Below are positions 29,334 to 38,270 of a stretch of DNA of 64,000 nt, in pieces. Below the pieces are notes generated by a model. It was not told the DNA's origin and did no database searches. It was given only the letters and a program-made list of their open reading frames with translations. The first letter of the stretch is position 1. Each line of letters begins with the position of its first letter. The position numbers and the translations under genes were made by a program. Origin of the DNA: Aerococcus sanguinicola (GTDB taxonomy: Bacteria; Bacillota; Bacilli; Lactobacillales; Aerococcaceae); the NCBI RefSeq assembly GCF_008726925.1, contig NZ_VYWO01000001.1:372001-436000 (forward strand). Direction: 5' to 3'.

Positions 29334-30191
29334 ATGCGAAAAATACTTACTTTACTTAGCCTAGCCCTTTTAGTCCTAACAGCTTGCCACAAACAAGTTT
29401 CATCAGATGAAAATCAAGAAAACAATAGGGTAAGCGTTGCTAGTTTTGGCTCGGACCTAGAGATATGGCAGCATGTTGCCCAATCACAAGCTGCCAAAGA
29501 TGCTGGACTAGAAATTGAAGTCAAGGATATCACGTCGAATGCCCAGCTCAATGACTATACCGCTAAAGGAGACGTTGATGTCAATGCCTTTCAAACTTTG
29601 GATTTCTTAGAGACCTGGAATGCTGACCATGGTAATAGCCTGGCCCCTGTCGCAACGACTTATATCGAGCCGATGGGCATCTACTCCGAACGGATCAATT
29701 CCCTATCCGAACGGATCAATTCCCTAGATGAGCTTGAGGATGGCGCGACGGTTGCCATTGCCAATAATCCTTCCCAGCAAGCCCGAGCCTTAAAGCTTTT
29801 GGCTAACGCTAATCTGATCAAGCTTAACAAAAAGGAAGGCCTGGTTAACTTGAAAGATATACAAACTAACCCTAAGAACTTAGAATTCATCGAAGTTGAC
29901 GACACACTTGGTGTCCGTGTCCTAAAAGATGTCGACATTGCCCCGATTGGGAATACGTTCGCTATGGAAGGCGGCCTGTCCGTCCAAAACGATGCCCTCT
30001 TCAAAGAGGATCCTGCTCACAGCTCTAAGGAAAACTATAATGTGATTGTTAGCCAAAAAGACCGTGCTAAGGATGAAAAATTGAAAAAGTTAGCGGAAAT
30101 TTACCATGCACCAGAGAATGTTAAATTTATTGAAGACAAATTTAAAGGCAGTAAGGTAGTCATTGATGAAAGCTTAGAAGGAGGCCAATAA
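29334..30191 (+). CDS. metQ: MetQ/NlpA-family substrate-binding lipoprotein
   Basis: Extracellular binding protein of a methionine-type ABC importer. 285 residues. Lipoprotein signal peptide with lipobox LTAC (Cys about residue 18). Body motifs SVASFGSDLEIWQHVA and GDVDVNAFQTLDFLETWN fit the NlpA family. The permease and ATPase genes (metI, metN) are not nearby. The next gene, mtnN, acts in methionine salvage, which supports a methionine-related role. An internal 21-bp tandem duplication adds seven residues (ERINSLS) at about 118-131. Confidence 0.88.
   Translation: MRKILTLLSLALLVLTACHKQVSSDENQENNRVSVASFGSDLEIWQHVAQSQAAKDAGLEIEVKDITSNAQLNDYTAKGDVDVNAFQTLDFLETWNADHGNSLAPVATTYIEPMGIYSERINSLSERINSLDELEDGATVAIANNPSQQARALKLLANANLIKLNKKEGLVNLKDIQTNPKNLEFIEVDDTLGVRVLKDVDIAPIGNTFAMEGGLSVQNDALFKEDPAHSSKENYNVIVSQKDRAKDEKLKKLAEIYHAPENVKFIEDKFKGSKVVIDESLEGGQ
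29685..29726 (+). repeat. 21-bp perfect tandem duplication inside metQ
   Basis: Two identical adjacent copies of a 21-base unit beginning TCCGAACGGATC (29685-29705 and 29706-29726). In frame: duplicates SERINSL without breaking the gene. Confidence 0.95.
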
Positions 30192-30899
30192 ATGAAAATT
30201 GCCATCATTATTGCGATGGAAGAAGAAGCTGCGCCCATCCGCCAAGCTATTCAGCTTGACATAGTGGACCACTTCCACCATGTCACAGTTCAAAAAGGCC
30301 AAATCGACAAAGAAGAAATTTATGTCATCGAGTCTGGAATCGGCAAAGCCAATGCTGCTATGGGTGCTACTTTAGCTATCGAACGTTTCCAGCCAGATTT
30401 GCTCTTAAACTTTGGCGTTGTGGGTGCGCTCAAGAGCCATTTAACAATAGGCAGTGTCTTCCTTCCTAATAACTTTTGCTATCATGACGCGGACGATACC
30501 GCCTTTGGGAGCCCCCTGGGTCGGGTTCCACGCATGCCCCTCTCCTACCCCCTTCATCCTAGCATCAAGGCTTTTGCTGATCGCTTCATTCAAGAACATG
30601 ACTTAGAAACAGGTCTACTCTTAAGCTCTGATGCCTTCATGGCTGACCCTGAACGCATTGACTGGGTAAAAAGTCACTTCCCCCAAGGCCAAGTCGCTGA
30701 TATGGAGGCCACAGCCATCGCCCAAGTAGCCTATAGCTATAACCTCCCCTTCCTCTCCCTTAAGACGATTAGTGACCATTCCGATAGCCAAGAAGACCCC
30801 GCCCACTTATATCTAGACAACAAGGACCAAGTCGCCAATAAAGCAGCGCAGCTATTCTTCGACTTAATTGCGGCCTTGAAGCAAGAAACCATTATATAA
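30192..30899 (+). CDS. mtnN: 5'-methylthioadenosine/S-adenosylhomocysteine nucleosidase
   Basis: Hydrolyses MTA and SAH to adenine and the thio-sugar, clearing inhibitors of SAM-dependent methylation. 235 residues. Seen: KIAIIIAMEEEAAPI at the start (catalytic Glu), GIGKANAAMGATLAIE, and VADMEATAIAQVA with the substrate-binding ME motif; SDHSD near the end carries the catalytic Asp. Directly after metQ with no gap and its own RBS GAAGGAGG inside the metQ end, so cotranscribed with it. Confidence 0.95.
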   Translation: MKIAIIIAMEEEAAPIRQAIQLDIVDHFHHVTVQKGQIDKEEIYVIESGIGKANAAMGATLAIERFQPDLLLNFGVVGALKSHLTIGSVFLPNNFCYHDADDTAFGSPLGRVPRMPLSYPLHPSIKAFADRFIQEHDLETGLLLSSDAFMADPERIDWVKSHFPQGQVADMEATAIAQVAYSYNLPFLSLKTISDHSDSQEDPAHLYLDNKDQVANKAAQLFFDLIAALKQETII

Positions 30900-30957
30900 A
30901 AAATAAACATTTTCCAATTGCTAACACTAAGTCCAAGCCCTTTGTTAAGTAGCGCAA

Positions 30958-30996
30958 AAGACCTCCTAACTAGCGAAAACCTAGTTAGGAGGTCTT
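30958..30996. terminator. bidirectional terminator between mtnN and the grd operon
   Basis: Perfect 16-bp arms AAGACCTCCTAACTAG / CTAGTTAGGAGGTCTT with a 7-base loop; T runs follow on the plus strand (TTAATTTTTT) and more weakly on the minus strand (TTTTGC). It separates the plus-strand metQ-mtnN unit from the minus-strand grdA-C-D unit. Confidence 0.92.
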
Positions 30997-31024
30997 AATT
31001 TTTTAATAGCATATTTGTACCATG

Positions 31025-31130
31025 AAGGAGCCTGACAATCTGCTCGATGAACTTTAGCTGTTCAAAGCCTAGCCAGTTTCTGGCATGGACAGATTTGATA
31101 CAAGTCCGACTACACTTCTGGAAGCTCCTT
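31025..31130. ncRNA. possible structured RNA downstream of grdD
   Basis: No ORF. Pairings on either strand nest in a closed multi-branch fold: outer AAGGAGC (31025-31031) with GCTCCTT (31124-31130); inner AATCTG (31037-31042) with CAGATT (31090-31095); hairpin TGAAC-7-GTTCA (31048-31064); hairpin GCCAG-TTT-CTGGC (31072-31084). About 106 bases, so close to tRNA-Sec in size, but no convincing T arm is present. Strand and function are unknown; it may also be a 3' structure of the grd mRNA. Confidence 0.35.
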
Positions 31131-31144
31131 AGAGGGCAAGTCCA

Positions 31145-32302
31145 CTAAATGAAGCCAGCTTCTTTAATTGCTATCTTGGCTTCATTTTCTTTAGCTTCAT
31201 TAACCATAACAACCGGACCCGTGCAGCCCATCCCACTTTCAGCATAAATGCCTGCTTTCCAACAAGCTTGAACTGCTTCCTCGAGGTCTAATACATCAAT
31301 CCCAGCAATAGATGCGGAGACAATCTCTTTTTCAGGTGCAGTAACTTGTTCATCTGCCGCTTGACTTGGTTTAGCTTGGAGGTCAGCTCGAATCTGATCT
31401 AGGCCTGCATTTTTAGCTGCAGTATACTCTTGCTCACTAATGGCAATGATGCCTCCCTGAGCTACTTCATAAGCATATTTCAAAGCATTCTTAATCACAT
31501 TAGCACCAGAGGCACGAGACACAATACAAATATTATTCTTGTAGCCATCACCGATACTTGGACCATAGCCATAACCAGTGGCTTCATAGCTACCACCTGT
31601 ATTGAAGGCTGAGAAGACTTTCATTAAAAGATTGCCTGTCAGGGTATCCGTAACCACAACATCAACAGCAGCTTGCAAGAGATCGTTGCCGCGAAGGATG
31701 GCACCGCCATCAGCGCGTTTCGACTCACCAAAGCTAAAGTCATAGCCATTTGCTTGCAAATCTTTCAGGGCGCGTTCCACCTTATTTGCGCCATCGACAT
31801 TCAGAATACCCAATGTTGGATTGTCATAGCCACAAGCTTTGGCTGCTGTAAGTCCATTGATGGCATTAAGCACCATGGCTTCTTCACGATTGGTTGCTGT
31901 TGTTCCTGTTGTCGTTGCAATAAACACATCCTTACCGTTAGCGGGGGCTTGAACCCGTCCAACTGTGGATACACCGATAGGGAAAGCATGATGCAAGGTA
32001 ACACAACCCTGAATCGTACCTTCAGCTAAGAGCTCTTCAACCTTATCTGATACACTCTGCTCATCATTTGCTTCATATAATTCAAAGCCCTCGGTCCAGT
32101 CGTAAGCTGAACCAATTAACACGAGGTCAAAAAGATTCTCCTTTTTCGCGGCTTGAGCAGCTTCTTTCATCACTTGGTCCCCATGCTCTGAACCATTGAT
32201 TGTTAGACCAATCTTGCATTTGGGGCCCATTTGACCGCTTTCAAGTGCTTCTGCTAATTCCTCAAAAACTTCTTTAAGTGTTGATTTTACTTGTTCTGAC
32301 AT
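31145..32302 (-). CDS. grdD: glycine/sarcosine reductase component C, subunit alpha (GrdD)
   Basis: Component C releases acetyl phosphate from the acetyl thioester formed after reduction of the Se-carboxymethyl group carried by GrdA. 385 residues. The acetyl-carrying Cys of this family, known as Cys359 in Eubacterium acidaminophilum, aligns with Cys360 here in ESGMGCTGPVVMV. Body resembles PlsX/phosphotransacetylase-type folds (IGDGYKNNICIVSRASGANV). Lies 11 bp after grdC, RBS AGGAGG. Shared by both the glycine and sarcosine systems. Confidence 0.95.
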   Translation of the reverse strand: MSEQVKSTLKEVFEELAEALESGQMGPKCKIGLTINGSEHGDQVMKEAAQAAKKENLFDLVLIGSAYDWTEGFELYEANDEQSVSDKVEELLAEGTIQGCVTLHHAFPIGVSTVGRVQAPANGKDVFIATTTGTTATNREEAMVLNAINGLTAAKACGYDNPTLGILNVDGANKVERALKDLQANGYDFSFGESKRADGGAILRGNDLLQAAVDVVVTDTLTGNLLMKVFSAFNTGGSYEATGYGYGPSIGDGYKNNICIVSRASGANVIKNALKYAYEVAQGGIIAISEQEYTAAKNAGLDQIRADLQAKPSQAADEQVTAPEKEIVSASIAGIDVLDLEEAVQACWKAGIYAESGMGCTGPVVMVNEAKENEAKIAIKEAGFI

Positions 32303-32313
32303 TGTCTCACCTC

Positions 32314-33849
32314 CTATTCTTCAGAAAGGTTCGCTGCAAAATCACGTAAAGCAAGAGCTAATTCCGACTTAACGATTTCCTTGAAGTCCCCGTTATCTTG
32401 GCCTTCAACTTCTCCACTATTGCGTTCAATAATGACGGATAAGCCATCAAATAAATTGGTCATCCGACCTAGGAAGAGAGAGCCTTTACCAATAATCATA
32501 GCGCGTTGCTTATCGCCTGAGGTTAAATCATCGATAGCAAAGCCTAGGTATGGCACACCTGATGGAATATGACCTTGGGTAGGTGCCCAACCTGGAATTG
32601 CTTTTTCCTTCAAGAAGTTAGGGAGTTCAGAACGTTCCATTTCTTTACGCATAACCCCTAGGGCCCCAATCATCTTCACATTGGCCTCAGGAACATTACC
32701 TGCTCCGGCAGGAACTGTAATATCAGGGTTTTGCATTTCTGAAGAATAGACATCGATATCATTGACAGTTAAACCTGCACGGTCTAAAGCATCACCGACT
32801 AAAGCTGTCATAACTTTTTGTGGGCTTGAGCCACTTGATACCGTATGCTTACCAATTAAATCTGTATGGAGAATAGGTGATTTTCCATCATTTTCACCTA
32901 CAAGGACTGCAAAGCCCCCAACAACATCCTCTAAAATAGGCATATCTTTTTCAACGTGAGATTTACCGTTCATACCCAGTTTAGCTGTTGAGCCCCCAGC
33001 AACCACTACGACATTTTTGTGAGTCCCTGCTGCTACCATTGATGCGGCTGAAACTAAAGCATGCGTTGGAGCTGCACAGAAGCCGCGAACGTCAGAACCG
33101 GATGCGTTAGCACAACCACATTTTTCAGCAATCGATTTGGCGAAGTTGCCCCCACCACGTTGGTTAATATCACCACAGGCTTCTTCAGAACATTCAATCA
33201 CATAATCAACATCTTCTGGCTTGATATGAGAATCTGCAAGTAAGTGGCGCAAAGCTAGGATACCAGAAGCTTTAACCACCAAGTTTTCAAGCATGGTATG
33301 CGCATTTAAATTGACGTCATACTCGTGTGCCCGATGGACGCAACCCACTAATTTATCTTCATAATATAATGGCTCAGCTTCGAATTCATCAATATGTTTT
33401 TGAATATTTTCAAGGCTATCGACTTGTTTAATGCTATCAGCATCTTCTTTGAACAAATCATTCGCTTTGAGCGCTTCTTTGACTTCTTCAGCAAAAGCTT
33501 CTTCTAAGAAGACTAATTCAAAAACATCAGCTATTTCCAGTAAGCCGTAAAATTCTTTTTCAGGTAAAATTTCACCGAAACGACCATGACGCTTGCCTTC
33601 AACAGCTTTGTCATACCATGGAAACTCAAGTTCAGCTAATTCGTCTGGGGTCATGTTACCAATATAGACTTGGTTTGGCGCATAGTTAACCACTTCTTCA
33701 TAGGAGCGGATATGCTCTGGAGCTTTCTTTAAATATTCACTATCAGGATTGACTAAACGCTCTGTCGTTTGGGTGGAACCATTTGCCATAATCATGTCAG
33801 GCGTGTGTACTAAGACATAGCCAGCTGCTTTTAAACTTGCATAATTCAT
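32314..33849 (-). CDS. grdC: glycine/sarcosine reductase component C, subunit beta (GrdC)
   Basis: Ketoacyl-synthase-III-like partner of GrdD that accepts the acetyl group and generates acetyl phosphate with phosphate. 511 residues. I chose the ATG seven bases after AGGAG, giving MNYASLKAAGYVLVHTPDMI; two residues further up is another ATG that overlaps the RBS. Visible thiolase-fold segments include CGCANASGSDVRGFCAAPTH (Cys region, about 255-275) and VVVVAGGSTAKLGMNGKSH. Middle gene of grdA-grdC-grdD. Confidence 0.95.
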   Translation of the reverse strand: MNYASLKAAGYVLVHTPDMIMANGSTQTTERLVNPDSEYLKKAPEHIRSYEEVVNYAPNQVYIGNMTPDELAELEFPWYDKAVEGKRHGRFGEILPEKEFYGLLEIADVFELVFLEEAFAEEVKEALKANDLFKEDADSIKQVDSLENIQKHIDEFEAEPLYYEDKLVGCVHRAHEYDVNLNAHTMLENLVVKASGILALRHLLADSHIKPEDVDYVIECSEEACGDINQRGGGNFAKSIAEKCGCANASGSDVRGFCAAPTHALVSAASMVAAGTHKNVVVVAGGSTAKLGMNGKSHVEKDMPILEDVVGGFAVLVGENDGKSPILHTDLIGKHTVSSGSSPQKVMTALVGDALDRAGLTVNDIDVYSSEMQNPDITVPAGAGNVPEANVKMIGALGVMRKEMERSELPNFLKEKAIPGWAPTQGHIPSGVPYLGFAIDDLTSGDKQRAMIIGKGSLFLGRMTNLFDGLSVIIERNSGEVEGQDNGDFKEIVKSELALALRDFAANLSEE

Positions 33850-33984
33850 TGTCATTCTCCTATCTTTTAAAGCCGATTTATCGTAAGCGCATTCAAAATG
33901 CACTAAAAATTTTTCCTTGCACTATATGTTACTTATTTCACAATAAGTGGAATGATTCGCTATCGAAAGCTAATAAATTCTAAG

Positions 33985-34031
33985 AATAAAAAATGGTGAC
34001 CGGTGTGACAGATTCACGCCGGTCACCCATT
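33985..34031 (-). terminator. strong hairpin between grdA and grdC
   Basis: GC-rich arms centred on GTGACCGGCGTGA / TCACACCGGTCAC, followed on the minus strand by CATTTTTTATT. It probably cuts most transcripts after grdA so that the carrier GrdA is made in excess over GrdC and GrdD. The gap up to grdC also holds the inverted repeat ACTTATT-4-AATAAGT at 33931-33948. Confidence 0.85.
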
Positions 34032-34064
34032 TTAAAAAATTACTTTAAAATTGTAGTGATAATC

Positions 34065-34538
34065 TTAGTATTTAGAGAACTGATCGCGAATTGATGTCAT
34101 CTCTTCACAAATAGCGTCGACATCCAATACCATTTCCATCATTCCAATTTGATCATCGTAAACTTCTTCATTTACGGATTCTTTGAATTCTGGTTCTACT
34201 GCATGGCAGAATGCCAGACCTAATTGTACTCCTGTCAATGGGCCTGCATAAGTCGGGTCACCGTTGGTTACGGTTTCAGCTGCTAGACCAGCAGATTCTG
34301 CTTCCGCACCCCCAATTAACACGATAAGGTTTTCAGGACCATGTTTTTCAGCTGCTTCTTTAACTCTGCGTTGATTTTCCAAATCCATTGCTCCCGCAGC
34401 CGTTCAGACAAAGCACTCCGTAGATGAAAAAATAACTTCTGCTGGTGTATCCGCTAAACATTCTTCCATAGCTTCGCCAGGAATACCGTCACGGTCACCA
34501 ATGATAAGAACTTTTTTGCCGTTCCAATCAATAGCCAT
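34065..34538 (-). CDS. grdA: glycine/sarcosine/betaine reductase component A, selenoprotein GrdA
   Basis: Small Se-carrier protein: its selenocysteine accepts the carboxymethyl group from component B and, through CxxU chemistry, passes it on as a thioester to component C. 157 residues only if the UGA at 34404-34406 is read as Sec45. The motif is STECFVU followed by [11 protein letters not shown], the diagnostic GrdA signature with redox pair Cys42/Sec45. Start ATG at 34538 after AAAGGAGG. C-terminal [20 protein letters not shown] is typical. A gene caller that treats UGA as stop would see a fragment of 107 codons. Has its own consensus promoter; the electron donor should be thioredoxin, not encoded here. 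Confidence 0.97.
34373..34385 (-). promoter_or_regulatory. candidate SECIS hairpin of grdA
   Basis: GATTT-GGA-AAATC, beginning 18 bases after the UGA; loop starts with GG as in bacterial SECIS elements. A weaker GC-rich alternative (TGC-GGGA-GCA) lies nearer the codon. Confidence 0.5.
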
Positions 34539-34627
34539 ATCAATTCCTCCTTTAAAACTTAATTCAAATAATTAATAACTTGCAATAGTTAATAATTATG
34601 TGAACCATTAAATTATCTTACAATCTT

Positions 34628-34655
34628 ATTATAACGTGCATTTTTAAAATGTCAA
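34628..34655 (-). promoter_or_regulatory. grdA promoter
   Basis: On the minus strand TTGACA, 16 bases, TATAAT: full consensus in both boxes. The 5' leader holds an inverted repeat ATTAATAACT-6-AGTTAATAAT (34571-34596), and AATAGTTAAT recurs upstream of the -35 box; either may be an operator. Confidence 0.88.
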
Positions 34656-34710
34656 CTTTTTCACAGGAATAATAGTTAATTTATTATCTTATTTACTTGA
34701 AAGAAAGGGC

Positions 34711-36099
34711 TTACCCTTTAGCTGCGATATCCTTTAAGCAAGCTGTAATCAAAGCGTTTTCGCCTTCTTGTAAAGTTCTAACATCAAAAGAAAGTAAGCC
34801 ATCATTTAAACGCGCAATAATATGATCTGGGCTTAAACGCAATTGCCTTTCTAGCTCTGTGCCAGAATATTGGTCATGTTGAAGGCAAACAAGAGAAGTA
34901 TCCAGATAGACACCTGGGAAGGCGCCCCCTCCTACTTGAGATTTACCGCTAGTAACACTCACCTTAAAGCCAAGATCTAATTGATCAATCTCTTCTTTTA
35001 GTCTTTTTGCTTTGGACAAAAGTTCCTCTTGTGAAGCTGTAATCATAGCCAGGGTAGGAATTTCTTTCAAGGCACGGTCCTTATCTAAGTAGAGCCGTAA
35101 GCTTGCTTCAAGAGCAGCGATCGACATCTTATCTGTCCTTAAGGCTCTTAGGAGCGGGTGCTTTTTCAAGCGATCGATATACTCTTTCTTACCGGCGATA
35201 ATGCCTGCTTGGGCTCCACCTAATAGTTTATCCCCGCTAAAGCTAACTAAATCATAGCCAGCTTCAATCATCTCGGATACCGTTGGCTCATAAGGTAGAC
35301 CATATTCTTGCATATCCACCAGCAAACCACTGCCTAAATCATTAAAGATAGGCAGATCGTGCGATTTAGCTAAGTCAACCAGTTCTTTGTCTGAAACAGC
35401 TTCTGTAAAGCCAATTAGGCGGTAGTTCGACGTATGGACTCTTAAAATAGCCCCTGTTTGCTCAGAAATACCTGCTTGGTAATCCTTTAAGTGTGTTTTA
35501 TTTGTGGCCCCAACTTCAGCAAGATAGGCCCCGCAACTCCGAATAACATCTGGTATGCGAAAAGCTCCGCCGATTTCGACTAACTCGCCTCGCGAAATCA
35601 AGACCTCTTTGCCCTTGGTAAGAGCCGTTAACATCAACAGAACGGCAGCAGCATTATTATTGACTAAAAGCGCATCTTCAGCACCTGTTAATTCCACAAT
35701 GATCTGTCGAATATGATGATAACGGCTGCCTCGGTGCCCCTCGTCTAAATCATACTCTAGATTACTGTAACTTCTTGCGGCCTTAAGCACTTCATCTACC
35801 GCATCATGAGCCAAAAGAGAACGTCCTAAGTTAGTATGAATAACTGTACCTGTCGCATTAACTGTACGCTTCAGGCTAGGCTCATAGATAGAAGCTAAGC
35901 CTTCCTTAGTCCGCTTAAGGATTTCCGCCTCACTTACTGGCAGATCTTCGCCTGCTAGAATCCTCGTTCGAAGTTCGTCCAAGCTCTCTTCTAAGCACCT
36001 CTTAATGAGATAGTATGGATATTTCTCCTGCCATTCAGCCACTTGATCTAGACTTAGTAAGCGATTCATCGCTGGTAGATTAGATAGTTTAGACTTCAT
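34711..36099 (-). CDS. selA: L-seryl-tRNA(Sec) selenium transferase SelA
   Basis: PLP enzyme converting seryl-tRNA(Sec) to selenocysteyl-tRNA(Sec) with selenophosphate. 462 residues. N-terminal tRNA-binding part, then VNATGTVIHTNLGRSLLA (about 80-97), EDALLVNNNAAAVLLML and the PLP lysine in SFSGDKLLGGAQAG (about 290). RBS AAAGGAGG. Last gene of the selD-yedF-DUF3343-selB-selA run; starts 10 bp after selB. Confidence 0.97.
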   Translation of the reverse strand: MKSKLSNLPAMNRLLSLDQVAEWQEKYPYYLIKRCLEESLDELRTRILAGEDLPVSEAEILKRTKEGLASIYEPSLKRTVNATGTVIHTNLGRSLLAHDAVDEVLKAARSYSNLEYDLDEGHRGSRYHHIRQIIVELTGAEDALLVNNNAAAVLLMLTALTKGKEVLISRGELVEIGGAFRIPDVIRSCGAYLAEVGATNKTHLKDYQAGISEQTGAILRVHTSNYRLIGFTEAVSDKELVDLAKSHDLPIFNDLGSGLLVDMQEYGLPYEPTVSEMIEAGYDLVSFSGDKLLGGAQAGIIAGKKEYIDRLKKHPLLRALRTDKMSIAALEASLRLYLDKDRALKEIPTLAMITASQEELLSKAKRLKEEIDQLDLGFKVSVTSGKSQVGGGAFPGVYLDTSLVCLQHDQYSGTELERQLRLSPDHIIARLNDGLLSFDVRTLQEGENALITACLKDIAAKG

Positions 36100-36109
36100 A
36101 TAGCCTCCT

Positions 36110-37987
36110 TTACTTTTTCAAGACCCGAACATCATCTTGCCGTTTGGTGACGCCTGCCTTATCTAAATGTTCCAGAAGTTTCAGCGCATACTTCCGGCTT
36201 GTTTGGAATAAGTCACGGCATTCAGCAAGGGAAATGCTGCCATTTTTGCGAATGAACGCTATAATTTGATCAACTGCCTTGTCATAAATCGTCCGATCTA
36301 AATAGGTGTAGCGATCTAATTGGAAAACTTGGTCTCCCACCAGCATATTTAAAACATTTTGATAAGTTGGGTCTTGATGCGTCAATTCTTCTACTTCTGG
36401 TGGTGCCATGGCACTTTCCTGCAATACCTTAAGAATTTCTTCCTTAATCTTCTCTTCTTCAGCAGTTAATTGAATTTCAAAATCAGCTAGGCGAATAATA
36501 TCGTCTTCAACTTTTATTCTGCCATCTTTTTCAAGCTGTTTCGTGATAGTATCTAATTCTTTTGCAGAAAGTTTATTAAACTGTGAACGGAATTCTTCCA
36601 CAGGCATGCCCCGACGCAGGCTTTCTTTTTCATGGTATTGTTTCAGTTTATCGCACATTTCATTGGCTAATTCTTCATATCGGTCAACCGCCATATAAAA
36701 ATGACCAAAGGCTAAGAGCTGTCCATCATCTAAGAGTCCGCCTACAATTTCTTGACAAGAAGCCAATGGTAAATTAAGGTAGTCGCTCATTTCTTTAACT
36801 GTGGTTAAGCCATGCGCACGGTGCTTCATAAAATCCATTAAAATATCAGCAGTGTCGCCCTCTTCTTTAATTTTAAGGCTTTCAATGACTTCCTCATTAA
36901 AGCGTTTATGCTTCTTGGGGTTTGGATCCAATACAATTCCCCCACCGATTGTATAGACAGGAGAATAGGAGCGAATAATAAAACGGTCATCTTTTTTTAC
37001 CGTCAATTGTTCTTCTAATCGTAATTGAACAAAGGCTTCTTCTCCTGGAAGGATTGCGCCTACGCCTAGGGGCACAATACGGGCGAGAACTTCTCTGGTT
37101 CCGATATTTAAATGCACACGATCCCAAAGTTCAATACTTTGTTCTGCGTCTTCTAAACACTTCAGTTTAACATCTAGCATCCAAGATAGTTCAAGTGGGC
37201 CAGCAGAAAGGACATCTCCCCTTGAAATATCATCCAAACTTAATTTTGTGAGATTTAGCGCCGTACGATTTCCTGCTTGGGCAAATTCTTGGTCCTCTTC
37301 ATGAATTTGAATTGTACGAACTTTTGTTTTTAGACCGCTAGGATATACCGTCAATTCATCTCCGACCTGGATGCGACCTTCAATTAAGGTACCTGTGACG
37401 ACTGTCCCAAAACCTTTGACCGAGAAAGCACGGTCCACATTCATACGAGCTGGTAGATCTAAATCATTATTTTCTAAGTGTTCACATTTTTCTGTAATCA
37501 ATGCTTTCAATTCTTCGATGCCATAACCTGTCACAGCATCTGTCTCAACAATTGGCGCCTCTTCCAGCACAGTACCTTGAAATTGTTCATGAATGTCTTC
37601 TTTAACAATTTCAAGTAAGTCAGGATCAACGCCATCAACCTTAGATAAAACAATGATAAAATCTTTAAGTCCGAGCAAGGTTAGAATATCAATATGTTCT
37701 CGCGTTTGCTGCATGATACCTTCATTGACATCAATAACAAGCAGGGCAAAATCAATGCCACTCACACCCGCTACCATATTTTTGATAAAACGTTCGTGAC
37801 CTGGAACATCGACAATTCCTAAACGTTCCCCATTCGCAAGATCCATATAGGCAAAGCCTAAATTTATCGATAGGCCCCTTTTCTTTTCTTCATCGGTTGT
37901 ATCTGTTTCAATCCCAGTTAAAGCTTTAATCAAAGTTGTTTTTCCGTGGTCGATATGACCAGCCGTTCCCATGACAAATTTTTCCAA
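36110..37987 (-). CDS. selB: selenocysteine-specific elongation factor SelB
   Basis: GTPase that delivers Sec-tRNA to UGA codons followed by a SECIS hairpin. 625 residues. G1 GTAGHIDHGKTTL (residues 7-19), G3 DVPGHERF, G4 SKVD (instead of the common NKxD), EF-Tu-like domains II and III, then four winged helices at the C terminus that bind the SECIS RNA. Start is a TTG after GGGGGG, giving MEKFVMGTAGHIDHG. The divergent winged helices should recognise the local SECIS hairpins. Confidence 0.97.
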   Translation of the reverse strand: MEKFVMGTAGHIDHGKTTLIKALTGIETDTTDEEKKRGLSINLGFAYMDLANGERLGIVDVPGHERFIKNMVAGVSGIDFALLVIDVNEGIMQQTREHIDILTLLGLKDFIIVLSKVDGVDPDLLEIVKEDIHEQFQGTVLEEAPIVETDAVTGYGIEELKALITEKCEHLENNDLDLPARMNVDRAFSVKGFGTVVTGTLIEGRIQVGDELTVYPSGLKTKVRTIQIHEEDQEFAQAGNRTALNLTKLSLDDISRGDVLSAGPLELSWMLDVKLKCLEDAEQSIELWDRVHLNIGTREVLARIVPLGVGAILPGEEAFVQLRLEEQLTVKKDDRFIIRSYSPVYTIGGGIVLDPNPKKHKRFNEEVIESLKIKEEGDTADILMDFMKHRAHGLTTVKEMSDYLNLPLASCQEIVGGLLDDGQLLAFGHFYMAVDRYEELANEMCDKLKQYHEKESLRRGMPVEEFRSQFNKLSAKELDTITKQLEKDGRIKVEDDIIRLADFEIQLTAEEEKIKEEILKVLQESAMAPPEVEELTHQDPTYQNVLNMLVGDQVFQLDRYTYLDRTIYDKAVDQIIAFIRKNGSISLAECRDLFQTSRKYALKLLEHLDKAGVTKRQDDVRVLKK

Positions 37988-37998
37988 AGCGTGCCCCC

Positions 37999-38262
37999 CT
38001 AATTCCAGTCCAAAGCTGAATAATGTTTGGATCGACCTTCACCTTCAATAAGATATAAACCAGTTCCTTCCCTTCTTTCCTCGGGGAAAAACTGGTTTAT
38101 ATCTTCTGCATTCGTATTTTTTATTCTTAGGGCTAAACCGCAAGCTGCCGAAATAGATTCGGGAGTAGGAACCAAGCGGGCTGAAAAGCCCGCTTCTTTG
38201 AATTCCTTTTCTCCTGACATGGCTGCTTGAGCCCCATCAAAAGTTAATAAAAACACTTTCAT
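37999..38262 (-). CDS. DUF3343 protein, putative Se/S carrier-like
   Basis: 87 residues, begins MKVFLLTFDGAQAAMSGEKE; contains RLVPTPESISAACGLALRIK with one conserved Cys, as in DUF3343 proteins that accompany selenium and sulfur-carrier genes. Biochemical role unproven. Lies 8 bp after yedF without a clear RBS, so probably translationally coupled to it; 11 bp before selB. Confidence 0.85.
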   Translation of the reverse strand: MKVFLLTFDGAQAAMSGEKEFKEAGFSARLVPTPESISAACGLALRIKNTNAEDINQFFPEERREGTGLYLIEGEGRSKHYSALDWN

Positions 38263-38270
38263 ATGCTGGT

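Noticed and set aside
31025..31130. tRNA-Sec (selC) candidate
   Set aside because: The plus strand has a GTTCAAA string with UCA in the right phase and a neat GCCAG-TTT-CTGGC arm, but the anticodon stem has a C-C mismatch, there is no T arm with TTCRA loop, and the acceptor extends only 5-7 bp. Kept only as an unnamed structured element.
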